Source: DASSKA01 sp963839365
GTDB taxonomy: Bacteria; Actinomycetota; Actinomycetes; Propionibacteriales; Nocardioidaceae
NCBI GenBank assembly: GCA_963839365.1
Contig: CAWIUT010000001.1
Span: forward strand, 930,001 to 994,000
Direction of reading: 5' to 3'
Length of the DNA stretch: 64,000 bases
Positions 51,414 to 60,072 of this stretch are shown here, one piece after another (within the stretch, counting starts at the first letter, position 1; every line of letters begins with the position of its first letter). The position numbers and the translations under genes were made by a program. A model generated the notes under the pieces. It saw only the letters and a list, made by a program, of their open reading frames with translations, was not told where the DNA came from and made no database searches.

Positions 51414-52019
51414 CTAACCTTCCTGCCACGGCAAGGCGAAGAGGTCGACGTGCTCCACACCGAGGGTGCGCCGGGTGTGCTCAACGAGTGCACGTCGAGC
51501 TTCAGCCAGTTTGCGCCGTGCCTCGGCGATCCGCTTGGTGTCCCCTGCGTGGTGACCGGAGAAGGCGACCATGAGCCGAGTTCCCAGCCAGCCTCGTCCG
51601 CCGGATGTGTGCGCTGTAACGACATCAGTCGCCGCGAGGACGACAGCATTGGTCAATCGCACCGTCTTGTCCTCACCAAAGAGCCAGACCTGTGCCGCAG
51701 CCCGGTTGAGGGCGTTGCCTTCCGCGCTGAGTTTGTCGAACATCGCCGCGTAGTCCACAGGTGCGACACTGCCCAGCACTCTGGCCAGCAGACCATCGAG
51801 CGAACCAGCATTGGATGCCAACAGAGCCATGTTGTGCGCCTGGAAGTCAATGGCTACGGCTCTAACAAGTACCTCTTCGATGGCGAGCTTCCGCTCGCGC
51901 TCGGACTCAGCCTTTCGACTACGCCTCAACTGCATGTATGCAGCTGCCAGCGCGGCGCCCGCGCCGATGAGGGCACCGACGAGGCTGCTGGCGGCGGTCA
52001 GCCAATGGTCAATCTGCAC
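51414..52019 (-). CDS. Membrane-anchored hypothetical protein
   Basis: 201 residues from a GTG at 52019. One N-terminal hydrophobic segment (AASSLVGALIGAGAALAAAYMQL) is followed by a basic stop-transfer (RRSRKAESERERK), then an all-helical soluble domain with AIDFQAHNMALLASNAGSL, VDYAAMFDKLSAEGNALNRAAAQVW and a C-terminal EARRKLAEARRALVEHTRR coiled coil. It belongs to the acquired island. No family recognised; similar anchored helical proteins occur as phage-interference or mobile-element accessory genes, but that is speculation. Confidence 0.65.
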   Translation of the reverse strand: MQIDHWLTAASSLVGALIGAGAALAAAYMQLRRSRKAESERERKLAIEEVLVRAVAIDFQAHNMALLASNAGSLDGLLARVLGSVAPVDYAAMFDKLSAEGNALNRAAAQVWLFGEDKTVRLTNAVVLAATDVVTAHTSGGRGWLGTRLMVAFSGHHAGDTKRIAEARRKLAEARRALVEHTRRTLGVEHVDLFALPWQEG

Positions 52020-52183
52020 GCAGTGACTCTAGAGTCCGGTTCCGACGGTTTCGCTGACATGCGCGGTAGAAGCCGCGGCGTTGGCAGAGGGCCGCCACAG
52101 TTGCGTGGCACGCGAGGGGGTCTGCCGGCCCGGGCTCAGGGGCCGGGGCAGTCCTGTGCGCGGAGCCGAGTGGGGTGCGCGAA

Positions 52184-52253
52184 GGGCCGAAGGCCCGGAG
52201 CGCGGGGCCCCACTCGGCCCCGCGCTCTCGCGCCGAAGGCGCGCTTGAGCCAG
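52184..52253. repeat. Hairpin element, copy 2
   Basis: Three consecutive hairpins: GGGCCGAAGGCCC (52184-52196), a perfect 12-bp stem GAGCGCGGGGCC / GGCCCCGCGCTC (52198-52209 with 52216-52227), and GCGCCGAAGGCGC (52230-52242), then GCTTGAGCCAG. It shares order and flanking motif with copy 1 but has the third stem intact. It lies between the hypothetical membrane protein and the TAC operon. Confidence 0.65.
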
Positions 52254-52329
52254 TAAGGAAAGTCCTCACGGCACCTCAGTTAGGCCCTCGATAGGGACTC
52301 AGCGCTCGTGGCGTGCCGGACTGTTGCGT

Positions 52330-52755
52330 TCAGCCCTCGCTGTCGGCGTCTAGGTCCTGGCGGACTAGGACCGGAAGGAAGGCCGGTGGAAGTCCAGCCC
52401 TGGTAGTGGCCGAGCTAATGAACTCACGAATGTACGGATGAACCTGATAGACGACGCCATTCCAAGCAAACCACTCAACGGTTCCATCGTCCGGCTCAAA
52501 GCCGTCCTCTAGGCTATACCGGGCAGCAAAACTCACGTCGATCTGCATGATCGCGGCGCCGCCTTCATCCTTGAGCAGAGTGGTAAAACCGACCAGATAG
52601 GCGGCCTTCCGGCCGATTAATCGCGCAGCGTGCAGTTCTCCGTGGTTCTCAACCTCGCCGGGTTTGTCTGCAGCACCTTCGCCACGCTGAATGCTAGCTT
52701 CGTGCAACGTGATCGATTCTAGATTGAATCGTCGATGCGCTGTCTCCAAATTCAT
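52330..52755 (-). CDS. SecB-like chaperone of a toxin-antitoxin-chaperone system
   Basis: 141 residues. The C-terminal half has the SecB-like pattern: IMQIDVSFAARYSLEDGF, then WNGVVYQVHPYIREFISSATTRAGLPPAFLPVLV, the last stretch matching the SecB 'YPY-R ... R-G-(F/L)-PP-L-P' motif. SecB is normally absent from actinobacteria except as the third partner of TAC operons, as in Rv1957. Here it overlaps the antitoxin gene by 4 bases (ATGA). It would fold and protect the antitoxin from degradation. Lower GC than the host. Confidence 0.82.
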   Translation of the reverse strand: MNLETAHRRFNLESITLHEASIQRGEGAADKPGEVENHGELHAARLIGRKAAYLVGFTTLLKDEGGAAIMQIDVSFAARYSLEDGFEPDDGTVEWFAWNGVVYQVHPYIREFISSATTRAGLPPAFLPVLVRQDLDADSEG

Positions 52756-53309
52756 CTGGAGGCTTTTTCCGGGTCATTGTGATATAGACCGTGCGCAGTT
52801 CCTGTAAGGGGCTCCTCAAACAAGCAGGAATACTTGTCTGAAGCGTAGGTCCCCATACCTAAGAGGAGAACCTGGAACGCGTGGGACGGGCGCAATTTAT
52901 CGAACTCGCGAGACGAGGCGCCTGCAGCAAGCCAGTGCGTTTCCCCCGCCCATGACCACTGCTGCGTTGGAACAGAGTCATCCCTGCGAGGCCCCCGGCG
53001 CCGACGTTCGAGCGAAGGAATCGTTGGGTCCTTGGGACTCGCGGTGACGTGCACTTCGTAGCCACACGCGTCCATGAACCGTGCGAGGGTTGACAGCTTT
53101 ATATTTCCGCCAGCAGCGAGGATCTGCGAAATTCGCCCCGGCGAAACGCACATTCCGTCAGCAACCTGACTCGGCCGCTTACCGGTGACGGTCATAGCAC
53201 GCTTCATGAGACTGCCAACGGAACTGACAAGCTTCGCGCCAGCCAAATCGAGTGACCCGGACCGGGTACCCAACAACTCATCCAATTCAGTGGGGCGATT
53301 ATCGGTCAT
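52752..53309 (-). CDS. HigA-like HTH antitoxin with C-terminal chaperone-dependence extension
   Basis: 185 residues. The XRE helix-turn-helix is at about residues 35-90 (MKRAMTVTGKRPSQVADGMCVSPGRISQILAAGGNIKLSTLARFMDACGYEV). The remaining 95 residues (WSWAGETHWLAAGAS, LRPSHAFQVLLLGMGTYASD, EEPLTGTAHGLYHND) are longer than in classical HigA and stand where the chaperone-addiction domain of TAC antitoxins is found. RBS AGGAGG lies 11 bases before the ATG inside the toxin's last codons. It should bind both the toxin and the operator at 53806-53821. Confidence 0.82.
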   Translation of the reverse strand: MTDNRPTELDELLGTRSGSLDLAGAKLVSSVGSLMKRAMTVTGKRPSQVADGMCVSPGRISQILAAGGNIKLSTLARFMDACGYEVHVTASPKDPTIPSLERRRRGPRRDDSVPTQQWSWAGETHWLAAGASSREFDKLRPSHAFQVLLLGMGTYASDKYSCLFEEPLTGTAHGLYHNDPEKASR

Positions 53310-53814
53310 GTTTCAAATCCTCCTCCCGGATCCTTATCGCTTCTTGAATATCTAGCGGGTCCGCGACAGGACCGACCTTGGGCCAGGAATTCGCTAACCG
53401 TAGTGTGTAGTCGAACTTGGGAAACCACCAAGACTCCAGCTCCGGATACTCAGAGCGAGCACGTTCTTGAATTCGCAACTTTGGCTCGTAGCCGCCGTAG
53501 CCGTCTGTGTCGTAGAAGACGAGTCGCTTTGTGTAGCACTTGAACTCCCACAGTCCGTCCTCCAGGTCATTGACGTCGTCGTCATGCTCCGGCTCGCCGT
53601 GCGTGGCCAGGTACCGCATCGAGTTGATCAAGCGGTGGTAGTCCCGCACCTGCTCGTCGTCAGGAAGATCGTGAACCTCCGGATCGGCTTCCCACATGCC
53701 CGTCTTGACCAGGTCGAGAAACTCCCGTGCTGGGGACGTACCGTCTGCCCGCACGGCGCACTCGATCTTGTACCACTCCCCGATCACTATGCAGGATCGG
53801 ATCACTTTAGACAA
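53299..53814 (-). CDS. HigB-like (phage gp49 family) toxin
   Basis: 171 residues from the TTG at 53814, which has AGGAGGGGG 8 bases upstream. The fold is RelE/HigB of the gp49 type: WYKIECAVRADGTSPAREFLDLV, LINSMRYLATHGEPEHDDDVNDLEDGLWEFKCYTKRLVFYDTD, the last stretch (LEDGLWEFK ... RLVFY) being the family signature. It would cleave mRNA at the ribosome. Gene order toxin-antitoxin-chaperone equals that of the M. tuberculosis TAC locus. A C-terminal 45-residue helical extension is present. Longer in-frame starts upstream cross the operator and lack an RBS. Confidence 0.82.
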   Translation of the reverse strand: MSKVIRSCIVIGEWYKIECAVRADGTSPAREFLDLVKTGMWEADPEVHDLPDDEQVRDYHRLINSMRYLATHGEPEHDDDVNDLEDGLWEFKCYTKRLVFYDTDGYGGYEPKLRIQERARSEYPELESWWFPKFDYTLRLANSWPKVGPVADPLDIQEAIRIREEDLKHDR

Positions 53815-53821
53815 CTCTAAA
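53806..53821 (-). promoter_or_regulatory. Perfect palindrome TTTAGA-N4-TCTAAA over the toxin start
   Basis: A 6-4-6 palindrome that contains the toxin's TTG start codon and touches the RBS. TAC and HigBA operons are repressed by antitoxin bound at palindromes in this position. -35/-10 elements were not fixed with confidence. Confidence 0.6.
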
Positions 53822-54072
53822 GCCCCCTCCTGCACCTTGTGTGGAAAATGTGAATGATGTCGCACCAGCGGACCACCACAATACTTCGGCACGACCGCGC
53901 CGGCCGAGAGCGCGGCGCACCGGCCAGTGAGGATTCCGCCGCCGGCCGCCACGAGACTGAGGACCGCGCCAGCCATCCAGGGGTCGATCGGACATCGCCT
54001 GACCGTTCGGCGGAATCGCAACGGCCTCTCACGAGGCTCCGTGGGCGCCCGGGGCGAGTCACGGCCTTGACA

Positions 54073-57042
54073 TCACTGCGCCGCTTCGACCTTGAACTCG
54101 TCATAGGTGCCGGCGAGGTAGCTGAGGATCATCGACTGGAAGTCCGGGTTGGCGAAGAACAGGTCGAAGAGGTGCCCGTTCGCCTCGTGTCGCTCGACAA
54201 GGAGCTGCTTGATCTTTTCCGCCAGCACGAGCTGGTACTGATTGCGGTCGTTGTTGAGAGCCACCGTGCGCATCTCATCATCGCCCTTCACGACCACCCA
54301 CTGCTGATCGACCCATACCTTGTCGGCATCGCCCAGATCGGCCCCGTACTTCTCGTTCATCGCGGCAATCAACGCTGACAGCTTGTCGACCAAGGGTTCT
54401 GCCTGCTTGCCCTTGCCCTCACCGGGGAGAGCCACGCCCGGCTCGTCGCTGGCGGTGAGGGAGATGGACGAGTCGGAGGTAGCCGCAATCCGCAGATGGG
54501 TCAGCTGCACGGTTCTGCTGAGTTGCGGCATCGGGTCGTTGTCGCCGGTGGGCAGTTCCGCCAGCAGCAATTTGCCGTAGAGGAAGAGTTGCTCCAGCTC
54601 GGTGTCTGTCCATGGCATTACCTGCGCCACGAAGGCGTACGCACGGACGAAGTGGTCAAGTGTGACGCGGAACGATTCTTGACCGTCCTCGTCGAGACGG
54701 AGGAAGCGACCAACTGCCGGCTCCAGGTTGGCGTAAATGGCCGACTGCCGCGTCGGGGCGTCACCCAGCAGTGCAGCGACGGCAGCGGTCAGCTCGGCGG
54801 GGGAGAGCACGCCAGCGGCCTTGAGATCGTGCTCCATCGCGTAGAGCAAGTTGGGGTCGGTCGGGGCAGCGAACGACTCCTCGTAGAACGGCTCGAATGC
54901 CGCCTTGATTTCTTCGGCTGAGTTCGCGAAGTCGAGGACGAAGGTGTCCTCCTTGCCGGGATAGGTGCGGTTCAGCCGAGAGAGGGTCTGCACGGCCTTA
55001 ACACCGGCCAGCTTCTTGTCGACGTACATGGTGTTCAGCAGGGGCTCGTCAAACCCAGTCTGGTACTTCTCCGCGACGACCAAGACTTGGAAATTGCCCT
55101 CGCGGAAGCGCTTCGGCAGCTGCCCCTCCGGGAAGCCGTTCATCGCCGCCTCCGTGAATTTAAGATCGGCCGCGTCGGGATCAGCGACTTCCCCCGAGAA
55201 CGCGACCAGTGTCCGCAGCGGTTCCTCGCCTTTGTCGTAGCCCTTACGCAAGATGTAGGCGTCGAGTGCCTGCTTGGTGCGAACGGCGTGCAACCGAGAC
55301 CTCGTCACCACCATGGCCTTGGCTCGGCCGTTGATCTTGCCGGCTGTCTTCTGTCGAAAGTGCTCGACAATCACCTCTGCCTTCTGTTCCAGTTGGTAGG
55401 GGTGCAACGAGACGAACCGGGCTAGTGCCGCCTTAGCTTTCGACGCTTCCATCTCCGGATCATTCCGTGGATGAGCGTTCGCGAGCTTGTAGTAAGTGGA
55501 ATACGTCGCGTAATTGCGCAGCACGTCGAGGATGAAGCCTTCCTCAATCGCCTGGCGCATGGAGTAGGTATGGAAGGGGCGCCGGTGGCCATCCTCACCA
55601 AACTGGCCGAAGGTCTCCAAAGTCTTAGGCTTGGGCGTTGCGGTGAAGGCGAAGAACGATAGGTTCTGCTGCTTGCCCCGCGCCCTTGCGCTGGCGAGCA
55701 ATGCGCCGTCGGGTTCATCGGCCGCTTCAGCGGCGACCTCTGCCGCTTCGGCTTCATCGAGAGCTGTGTCGCCGGCTCCAAGCACTTTCTTCAGTTTCTT
55801 CACTGCATCGCCCGTCGTCGAGGAATGAGCCTCATCGACGATGACGGCGAAGTGTCTACCTATGACTGCGTTGGCGGTTTCAGCGATTACCGGGAACTTC
55901 TGGAGCGTGGTGATGATGATGCGTGCCGCGTTTCCCTCTAGAGCTTCGCGGAGCTGTCGGGAGTGCCGGTCGACGCGCACGATGGTGCCGGGCGTGTGGT
56001 CGAGCCCGGCTACCGTCTCCTGGAGTTGACGGTCGAGCACCCGTCGATCGGTAATGACGACAACCTTGTCGAAGATTGGCCGGTCGTCCTCCCCATGGAG
56101 CCGGCTTAGAGAATGAGCAGTCCATGCGATCGTGTTCGACTTGCCGGAGCCGGCCGAGTGCTGGATTAGCCGGTCCACGCCAGCCCCGTCCCGCTCGGTT
56201 GCCGCCAGGATCGCGCGCACTGCGTGCCATTGATGGAAACGCGGAAACAGCACCACGCCGTCTTCCGCATGGACGAACGAGTGCAGTAGGTCAAGCCAGG
56301 CGTCGCGCTGCCATACGTCCTCCCAGAGGTACGCCGTCTGGTAGCCACCGCTTGGCGGGTTACCCGCCAACCCCGTCCGCCCGGGTCCGGCCGAGCCGGT
56401 GTTGAACGGTAGGAACCGGGTCTGATCTCCTGCCAGCTGGGTCGTCATCGCAACCCGGTGCGGGTCCACCGCGAAGTGCACCAAGGTCCGCCTGGCGAAG
56501 ATCAGATCGTGCGGATTGCGGTCCCTGCGGTACTGCTCCATCGCCTGCTCGATGGTCTGGTGTGTCAGCGGATTCTTCAACTCCGCCGTTGCCACTGGGA
56601 TCCCGTTGACCACCAGCACCAGGTCGAGCGAATCTGCCGGATTCGACTCCGAGTGATGTAGTTGCCGCACGACCCCGCACCGGTTGGCCGCATAGCGTTC
56701 GGCAAGTTCCGGGGTCAGGTCGTTGGCCGGCTTCGACCAGCACATTCGCACCGTTACGCCCGAGTCTTTGACCGTGCCGCGCAACACACTGATGGTGCCC
56801 CGGTGGGTGAGCGCATCGGCTACGACTTTGAGGAATTTCTGCCCGGCTATGGCTTCGCCACCGTGCCGGACGACCAGCTGCTCCCACGCCTTGGGCTGCG
56901 ACTCCTGCATGTAGGTGATCAGCTCGTCTGGAAAGAGACCGAGCCCCTTCTCATACGAGGATGGAGCCAGATTGTGCCACCCGTGACCGATTAGGTGCGC
57001 CTCGATGTTGCCCTCGAATGCAGACTCCTGGTGCACACTCAT
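54073..57042 (-). CDS. hsdR: Type I restriction enzyme R subunit
   Basis: A 989-residue motor/nuclease. The N-terminal PD-(D/E)XK nuclease core is seen at NRNPHDLIFA preceded by VVNGIPVATAELKN. The SF2 helicase has Walker A QHSAGSGKSNTIAW, the DEAH box FAVIVDEAHSS, motif III FAFTATPKPKT, and later motifs VVAEKYQTGFDEPLLNTMYVDK and TLSRLNRTYPGKEDTFVLDF. It translocates DNA and cuts at a distance when bound to unmodified sites via HsdS. The ATG overlaps the hsdS stop by 4 bases. The gene appears full length. Confidence 0.95.
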   Translation of the reverse strand: MSVHQESAFEGNIEAHLIGHGWHNLAPSSYEKGLGLFPDELITYMQESQPKAWEQLVVRHGGEAIAGQKFLKVVADALTHRGTISVLRGTVKDSGVTVRMCWSKPANDLTPELAERYAANRCGVVRQLHHSESNPADSLDLVLVVNGIPVATAELKNPLTHQTIEQAMEQYRRDRNPHDLIFARRTLVHFAVDPHRVAMTTQLAGDQTRFLPFNTGSAGPGRTGLAGNPPSGGYQTAYLWEDVWQRDAWLDLLHSFVHAEDGVVLFPRFHQWHAVRAILAATERDGAGVDRLIQHSAGSGKSNTIAWTAHSLSRLHGEDDRPIFDKVVVITDRRVLDRQLQETVAGLDHTPGTIVRVDRHSRQLREALEGNAARIIITTLQKFPVIAETANAVIGRHFAVIVDEAHSSTTGDAVKKLKKVLGAGDTALDEAEAAEVAAEAADEPDGALLASARARGKQQNLSFFAFTATPKPKTLETFGQFGEDGHRRPFHTYSMRQAIEEGFILDVLRNYATYSTYYKLANAHPRNDPEMEASKAKAALARFVSLHPYQLEQKAEVIVEHFRQKTAGKINGRAKAMVVTRSRLHAVRTKQALDAYILRKGYDKGEEPLRTLVAFSGEVADPDAADLKFTEAAMNGFPEGQLPKRFREGNFQVLVVAEKYQTGFDEPLLNTMYVDKKLAGVKAVQTLSRLNRTYPGKEDTFVLDFANSAEEIKAAFEPFYEESFAAPTDPNLLYAMEHDLKAAGVLSPAELTAAVAALLGDAPTRQSAIYANLEPAVGRFLRLDEDGQESFRVTLDHFVRAYAFVAQVMPWTDTELEQLFLYGKLLLAELPTGDNDPMPQLSRTVQLTHLRIAATSDSSISLTASDEPGVALPGEGKGKQAEPLVDKLSALIAAMNEKYGADLGDADKVWVDQQWVVVKGDDEMRTVALNNDRNQYQLVLAEKIKQLLVERHEANGHLFDLFFANPDFQSMILSYLAGTYDEFKVEAAQ

Positions 57043-58196
57043 GCCGGCACCCCACTCGTCACCGTGGTCACGTCCAGCTCGCCGGAAACGGCGGTTGTGA
57101 TGAGGGATTCCTTGTACTCGGCGAGGAGGTTGATAGAGCCTGTAAGTGAGTTGATCGTGCGATCAGTCGCCGTCCGCAGCTTCGCGCATTCCTCACCTAG
57201 GCGACGTTGCTGCGCCAACGTCGGCCACGGAATCCGCAGCGATCCGATCACGCTGGCCGAGATCCCGGGCTGGGCTGCGCTCTCGGAGTACTGACGCAAT
57301 CTCAATGCGCGCACCACTTCGAGCATCCAAAGCACGTCATAGTCGGCAAGCGAGGTCATGACGAGGGCGTGCTCTGAGGCCCAGAAACCTCCTGTGGCGA
57401 GGTGGGCATTGCCACACAGCGCGCCCTGCCTACCGATCAGCACGTACTCTCCATCGTGAGTGGCCTTCGAGGTAAACCCGCGGGGACCATTCGCACCGAA
57501 GACAGGAAAGGTTCCGACAGGCTCGATCAGGTCTGCCGTAATCGCCCGTCCACTGTTGAGGGCCGCGACATATGAGATCCGCGGGCGCCCATCTGCGTCC
57601 GATCCGGCGATAGCTAGCTGGTTCCTCCCGAGCGATGGACCCCCGGACACGAGCGAGTCGATCTGTCCAGCAAGGCGCTCAGTCGACAAGCGGATTTGCT
57701 CGCGCCGCGCGGCGACGATCCGGTCGATCCGGTCGACTTGATCGTCAAGGAAATCTGCGATCCGCCGTTGCTCCTCAAGGTCTGGGAGCGAAACCCTAGT
57801 CGAAGCAAGATCATCGTTGTCGATCTCGATCTGACCCGGCCGCACACCTCGTGAGATGGAGGCAAAGTGGGCAGTCATCTTCGGTGAGCGGAGTGCGTAA
57901 TGAAGATAACGGTCGTACTCGTGATGCACGGGCTCAAAGCAGATGTAGTGCCCTGACACGATCCCGCGCAGCGTCGACACACCCAATGCGCCCTGCCACG
58001 CCTTCATACGGTTGACCACCAGCCAGCCCTTGTCGACCAACTGGTAGATGTTCCGATTCTCCGCAGTCTTGTTGTGGTTCAGAGTCTCGTCTTTGAGCAC
58101 TACCCCGTGCTCGCGATATACCGACAGCATGGGTTCATCGATGAACCCCAAGATCTTGGCTCTGCGATAGAGCCGTCGCAGTGGGACTGTTCTCAC
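57039..58196 (-). CDS. hsdS: Type I restriction-modification specificity subunit
   Basis: 385 residues from a GTG that overlaps the hsdM stop (GTGA), with GGAGGGG 8 bases upstream. Two target-recognition domains are visible, each followed by a conserved helical spacer: ISRGVRPGQIEIDNDDLASTRVSLPDLEEQRRIADFLDDQVDRIDRIV, and SESAAQPGISASVIGSLRIPWPTLAQQRRLGEECAKLRT. HsdS decides the bipartite DNA site for both cutting and methylation. The TRD sequences are the parts that would define specificity and are too divergent to predict the site. Confidence 0.93.
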   Translation of the reverse strand: MRTVPLRRLYRRAKILGFIDEPMLSVYREHGVVLKDETLNHNKTAENRNIYQLVDKGWLVVNRMKAWQGALGVSTLRGIVSGHYICFEPVHHEYDRYLHYALRSPKMTAHFASISRGVRPGQIEIDNDDLASTRVSLPDLEEQRRIADFLDDQVDRIDRIVAARREQIRLSTERLAGQIDSLVSGGPSLGRNQLAIAGSDADGRPRISYVAALNSGRAITADLIEPVGTFPVFGANGPRGFTSKATHDGEYVLIGRQGALCGNAHLATGGFWASEHALVMTSLADYDVLWMLEVVRALRLRQYSESAAQPGISASVIGSLRIPWPTLAQQRRLGEECAKLRTATDRTINSLTGSINLLAEYKESLITTAVSGELDVTTVTSGVPA

Positions 58197-59971
58197 AGCC
58201 CGAGCCCCTCCATCCACTCCTGAATTTGTCGCTCGAGATCCCTGATCTCGGCGGCAATGTCCTCCACCGGCCGAGCGGGAATATAGGTGTAGAACTGCCG
58301 CGTGAAGGGGATCTCGAAACCGAGCTTGGTCTTGGCGTGGTCGATCCAGGCGTCCGGGACGTACGGATGGATCTGGTTGGCCAGGTGCGCTTCGGCTGCC
58401 TCGCGCAGGGCCTTGGTCCGCTCCTGCGTGCCCAGGTCGAAGAAGTTAGCCGGCAACGGCACGTTCTCCTGGTCGCGCAGCGTGGGGTCCGCCTGCGGCT
58501 TGCGCTTCTTTAATACTGGCTCGCCGGACTCGTCCAAGAGGGGTCGCTCGACCGTGATGCGCTGGAAGCCGAACGCCTCTCGCTCCAGTACTTTCACATG
58601 CGGGTCGTCCGCGAACTCCCCCAGCGCTCCCCCGTACAGTTGAGCAATTCTCTCGATCGCCTCAGGGGAGAGTTCCTTGCGCTTGTCCCCCAGGGACTTG
58701 CGCATCTTGGTGCCGAATTCGCGCCCGTCGATTAGGCGGACCCGTCCACGGTCAGATTCGGCCTTGTCGTTGGTGAGGATCCACACATAAGTCGAGATCC
58801 CGGTGTTGTAGAACATCTGGTCAGGTAGCGCGACTATGGCTTCGAGCCAGTCATTCTCCAGGATCCACCCGCGGATTTCTGACTCTCCGGATCCCGCCTG
58901 CCCGGAGAACAGAGGCGAGCCCGACAGCACGATGCCGACTCGTGAACCGTTCGGCTTCATCTTGGACAGCATGTGCTGCAGGAATAGGAGCGATCCGTCG
59001 GATACCCGCGGCAGACCTGCCCCGAACCGACCGGAATGTCCGAGCTTCTCGAACTCGTTCTTGATCGGCGCGGCGTATGCCTTCCAATCCACGCCGTAGG
59101 GCGGGTTTGCGAGGATGAAGTCGAACCTGTCAGTTGGGAAGGCGTCTGCAGTTAGCGAGTTGCCGTTCTGCATCTGCCGTGGGTCGATGTCCTGCATCAT
59201 CAGGTCGGACTGTGCGATCGCCCACGTCTCATCGTTGAGTTCCTGCCCGTACACCTTCACAACCGCCCCCGGGTTTCGCTCCTGGATCTGGTGCAACGCG
59301 CCCATGAGCATCCCACCGGTACCGGCGGCGGGGTCGAAAACGGTACGTACCGGCTTCGGGTTCGCGATCAACTCAGCGGAGGTGCTGCCGGTCAGCAAGA
59401 GGTCCACCATGAGCGTGATGACCTCGCGGGGGGTGTAGTGCTCACCAGCGGTCTCGTTGCTCATCTCCGAGAACTTGCGCAGCAACTCCTCGAACACGTA
59501 GCCCATCGCTTCGTTGCTAACCACGCGTGGGCGCAGATCGAGATCAGCGAAGTCCGAGAGGACCGCGTAGAGGATGCCGGCGCGGTCCATACGGGCGATC
59601 TTGTCGTCGAAGTTGTAGGCCTCCATGACGGCGTACGCGTCCTTGGAGAGCCGTCGGATGTATCCAGCGAGTTGCTCCCCGAGGTTCTTGTCGTCGTTGA
59701 GCATGGAGGAAAGCGTCAGCGGCGACGTGTTGTAGAACCGCTGGCCGGCGACGGCCTTGAGGATGGCGTCCTGGCCGTCGCCGATGTGCTCCATGTGCTT
59801 AGCCTTTGCGAGCACCGCTTCCTTCGTGGGGGCGAGGACTGCGTCCATGCGGCGCAGTACGAGCAGCGGCAACATGACGGATCCGTACTCGTGCTGCTTG
59901 AAGGTGCCGCGCAGCTTGTCGGCGACCTTCCACACGAACGCCACCTTGTCGGCGAACCCTTGCGGTGCCAT
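58193..59971 (-). CDS. hsdM: Type I restriction-modification methyltransferase subunit
   Basis: 592 residues. The N-terminal helical HsdM_N domain is followed by an N6-adenine methylase domain with SAM motif I (FDPAAGTGGMLMG) and catalytic motif IV NPPYG (LANPPYGVDWKAY). Also typical are AGEHYTPREVITLMVDLL, VYGQELNDETWAIAQSDLMMQD and NTGISTYVWILTNDK. AAGGGAG is 4-5 bases before the ATG at 59971. It forms M2S with HsdS to protect the host. First gene of hsdMSR; 98 bases separate it from the HAD gene upstream. Confidence 0.95.
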   Translation of the reverse strand: MAPQGFADKVAFVWKVADKLRGTFKQHEYGSVMLPLLVLRRMDAVLAPTKEAVLAKAKHMEHIGDGQDAILKAVAGQRFYNTSPLTLSSMLNDDKNLGEQLAGYIRRLSKDAYAVMEAYNFDDKIARMDRAGILYAVLSDFADLDLRPRVVSNEAMGYVFEELLRKFSEMSNETAGEHYTPREVITLMVDLLLTGSTSAELIANPKPVRTVFDPAAGTGGMLMGALHQIQERNPGAVVKVYGQELNDETWAIAQSDLMMQDIDPRQMQNGNSLTADAFPTDRFDFILANPPYGVDWKAYAAPIKNEFEKLGHSGRFGAGLPRVSDGSLLFLQHMLSKMKPNGSRVGIVLSGSPLFSGQAGSGESEIRGWILENDWLEAIVALPDQMFYNTGISTYVWILTNDKAESDRGRVRLIDGREFGTKMRKSLGDKRKELSPEAIERIAQLYGGALGEFADDPHVKVLEREAFGFQRITVERPLLDESGEPVLKKRKPQADPTLRDQENVPLPANFFDLGTQERTKALREAAEAHLANQIHPYVPDAWIDHAKTKLGFEIPFTRQFYTYIPARPVEDIAAEIRDLERQIQEWMEGLGL

Positions 59972-60072
59972 CACTCTCCCTTAGTCGACGGATCCCATCC
60001 GACGTTAGTCGCTTGATTTGGAAATGCAGCCATTCCGGCAGAAATGCTCCAAGGCCACGTCCGCCGGGGCGG

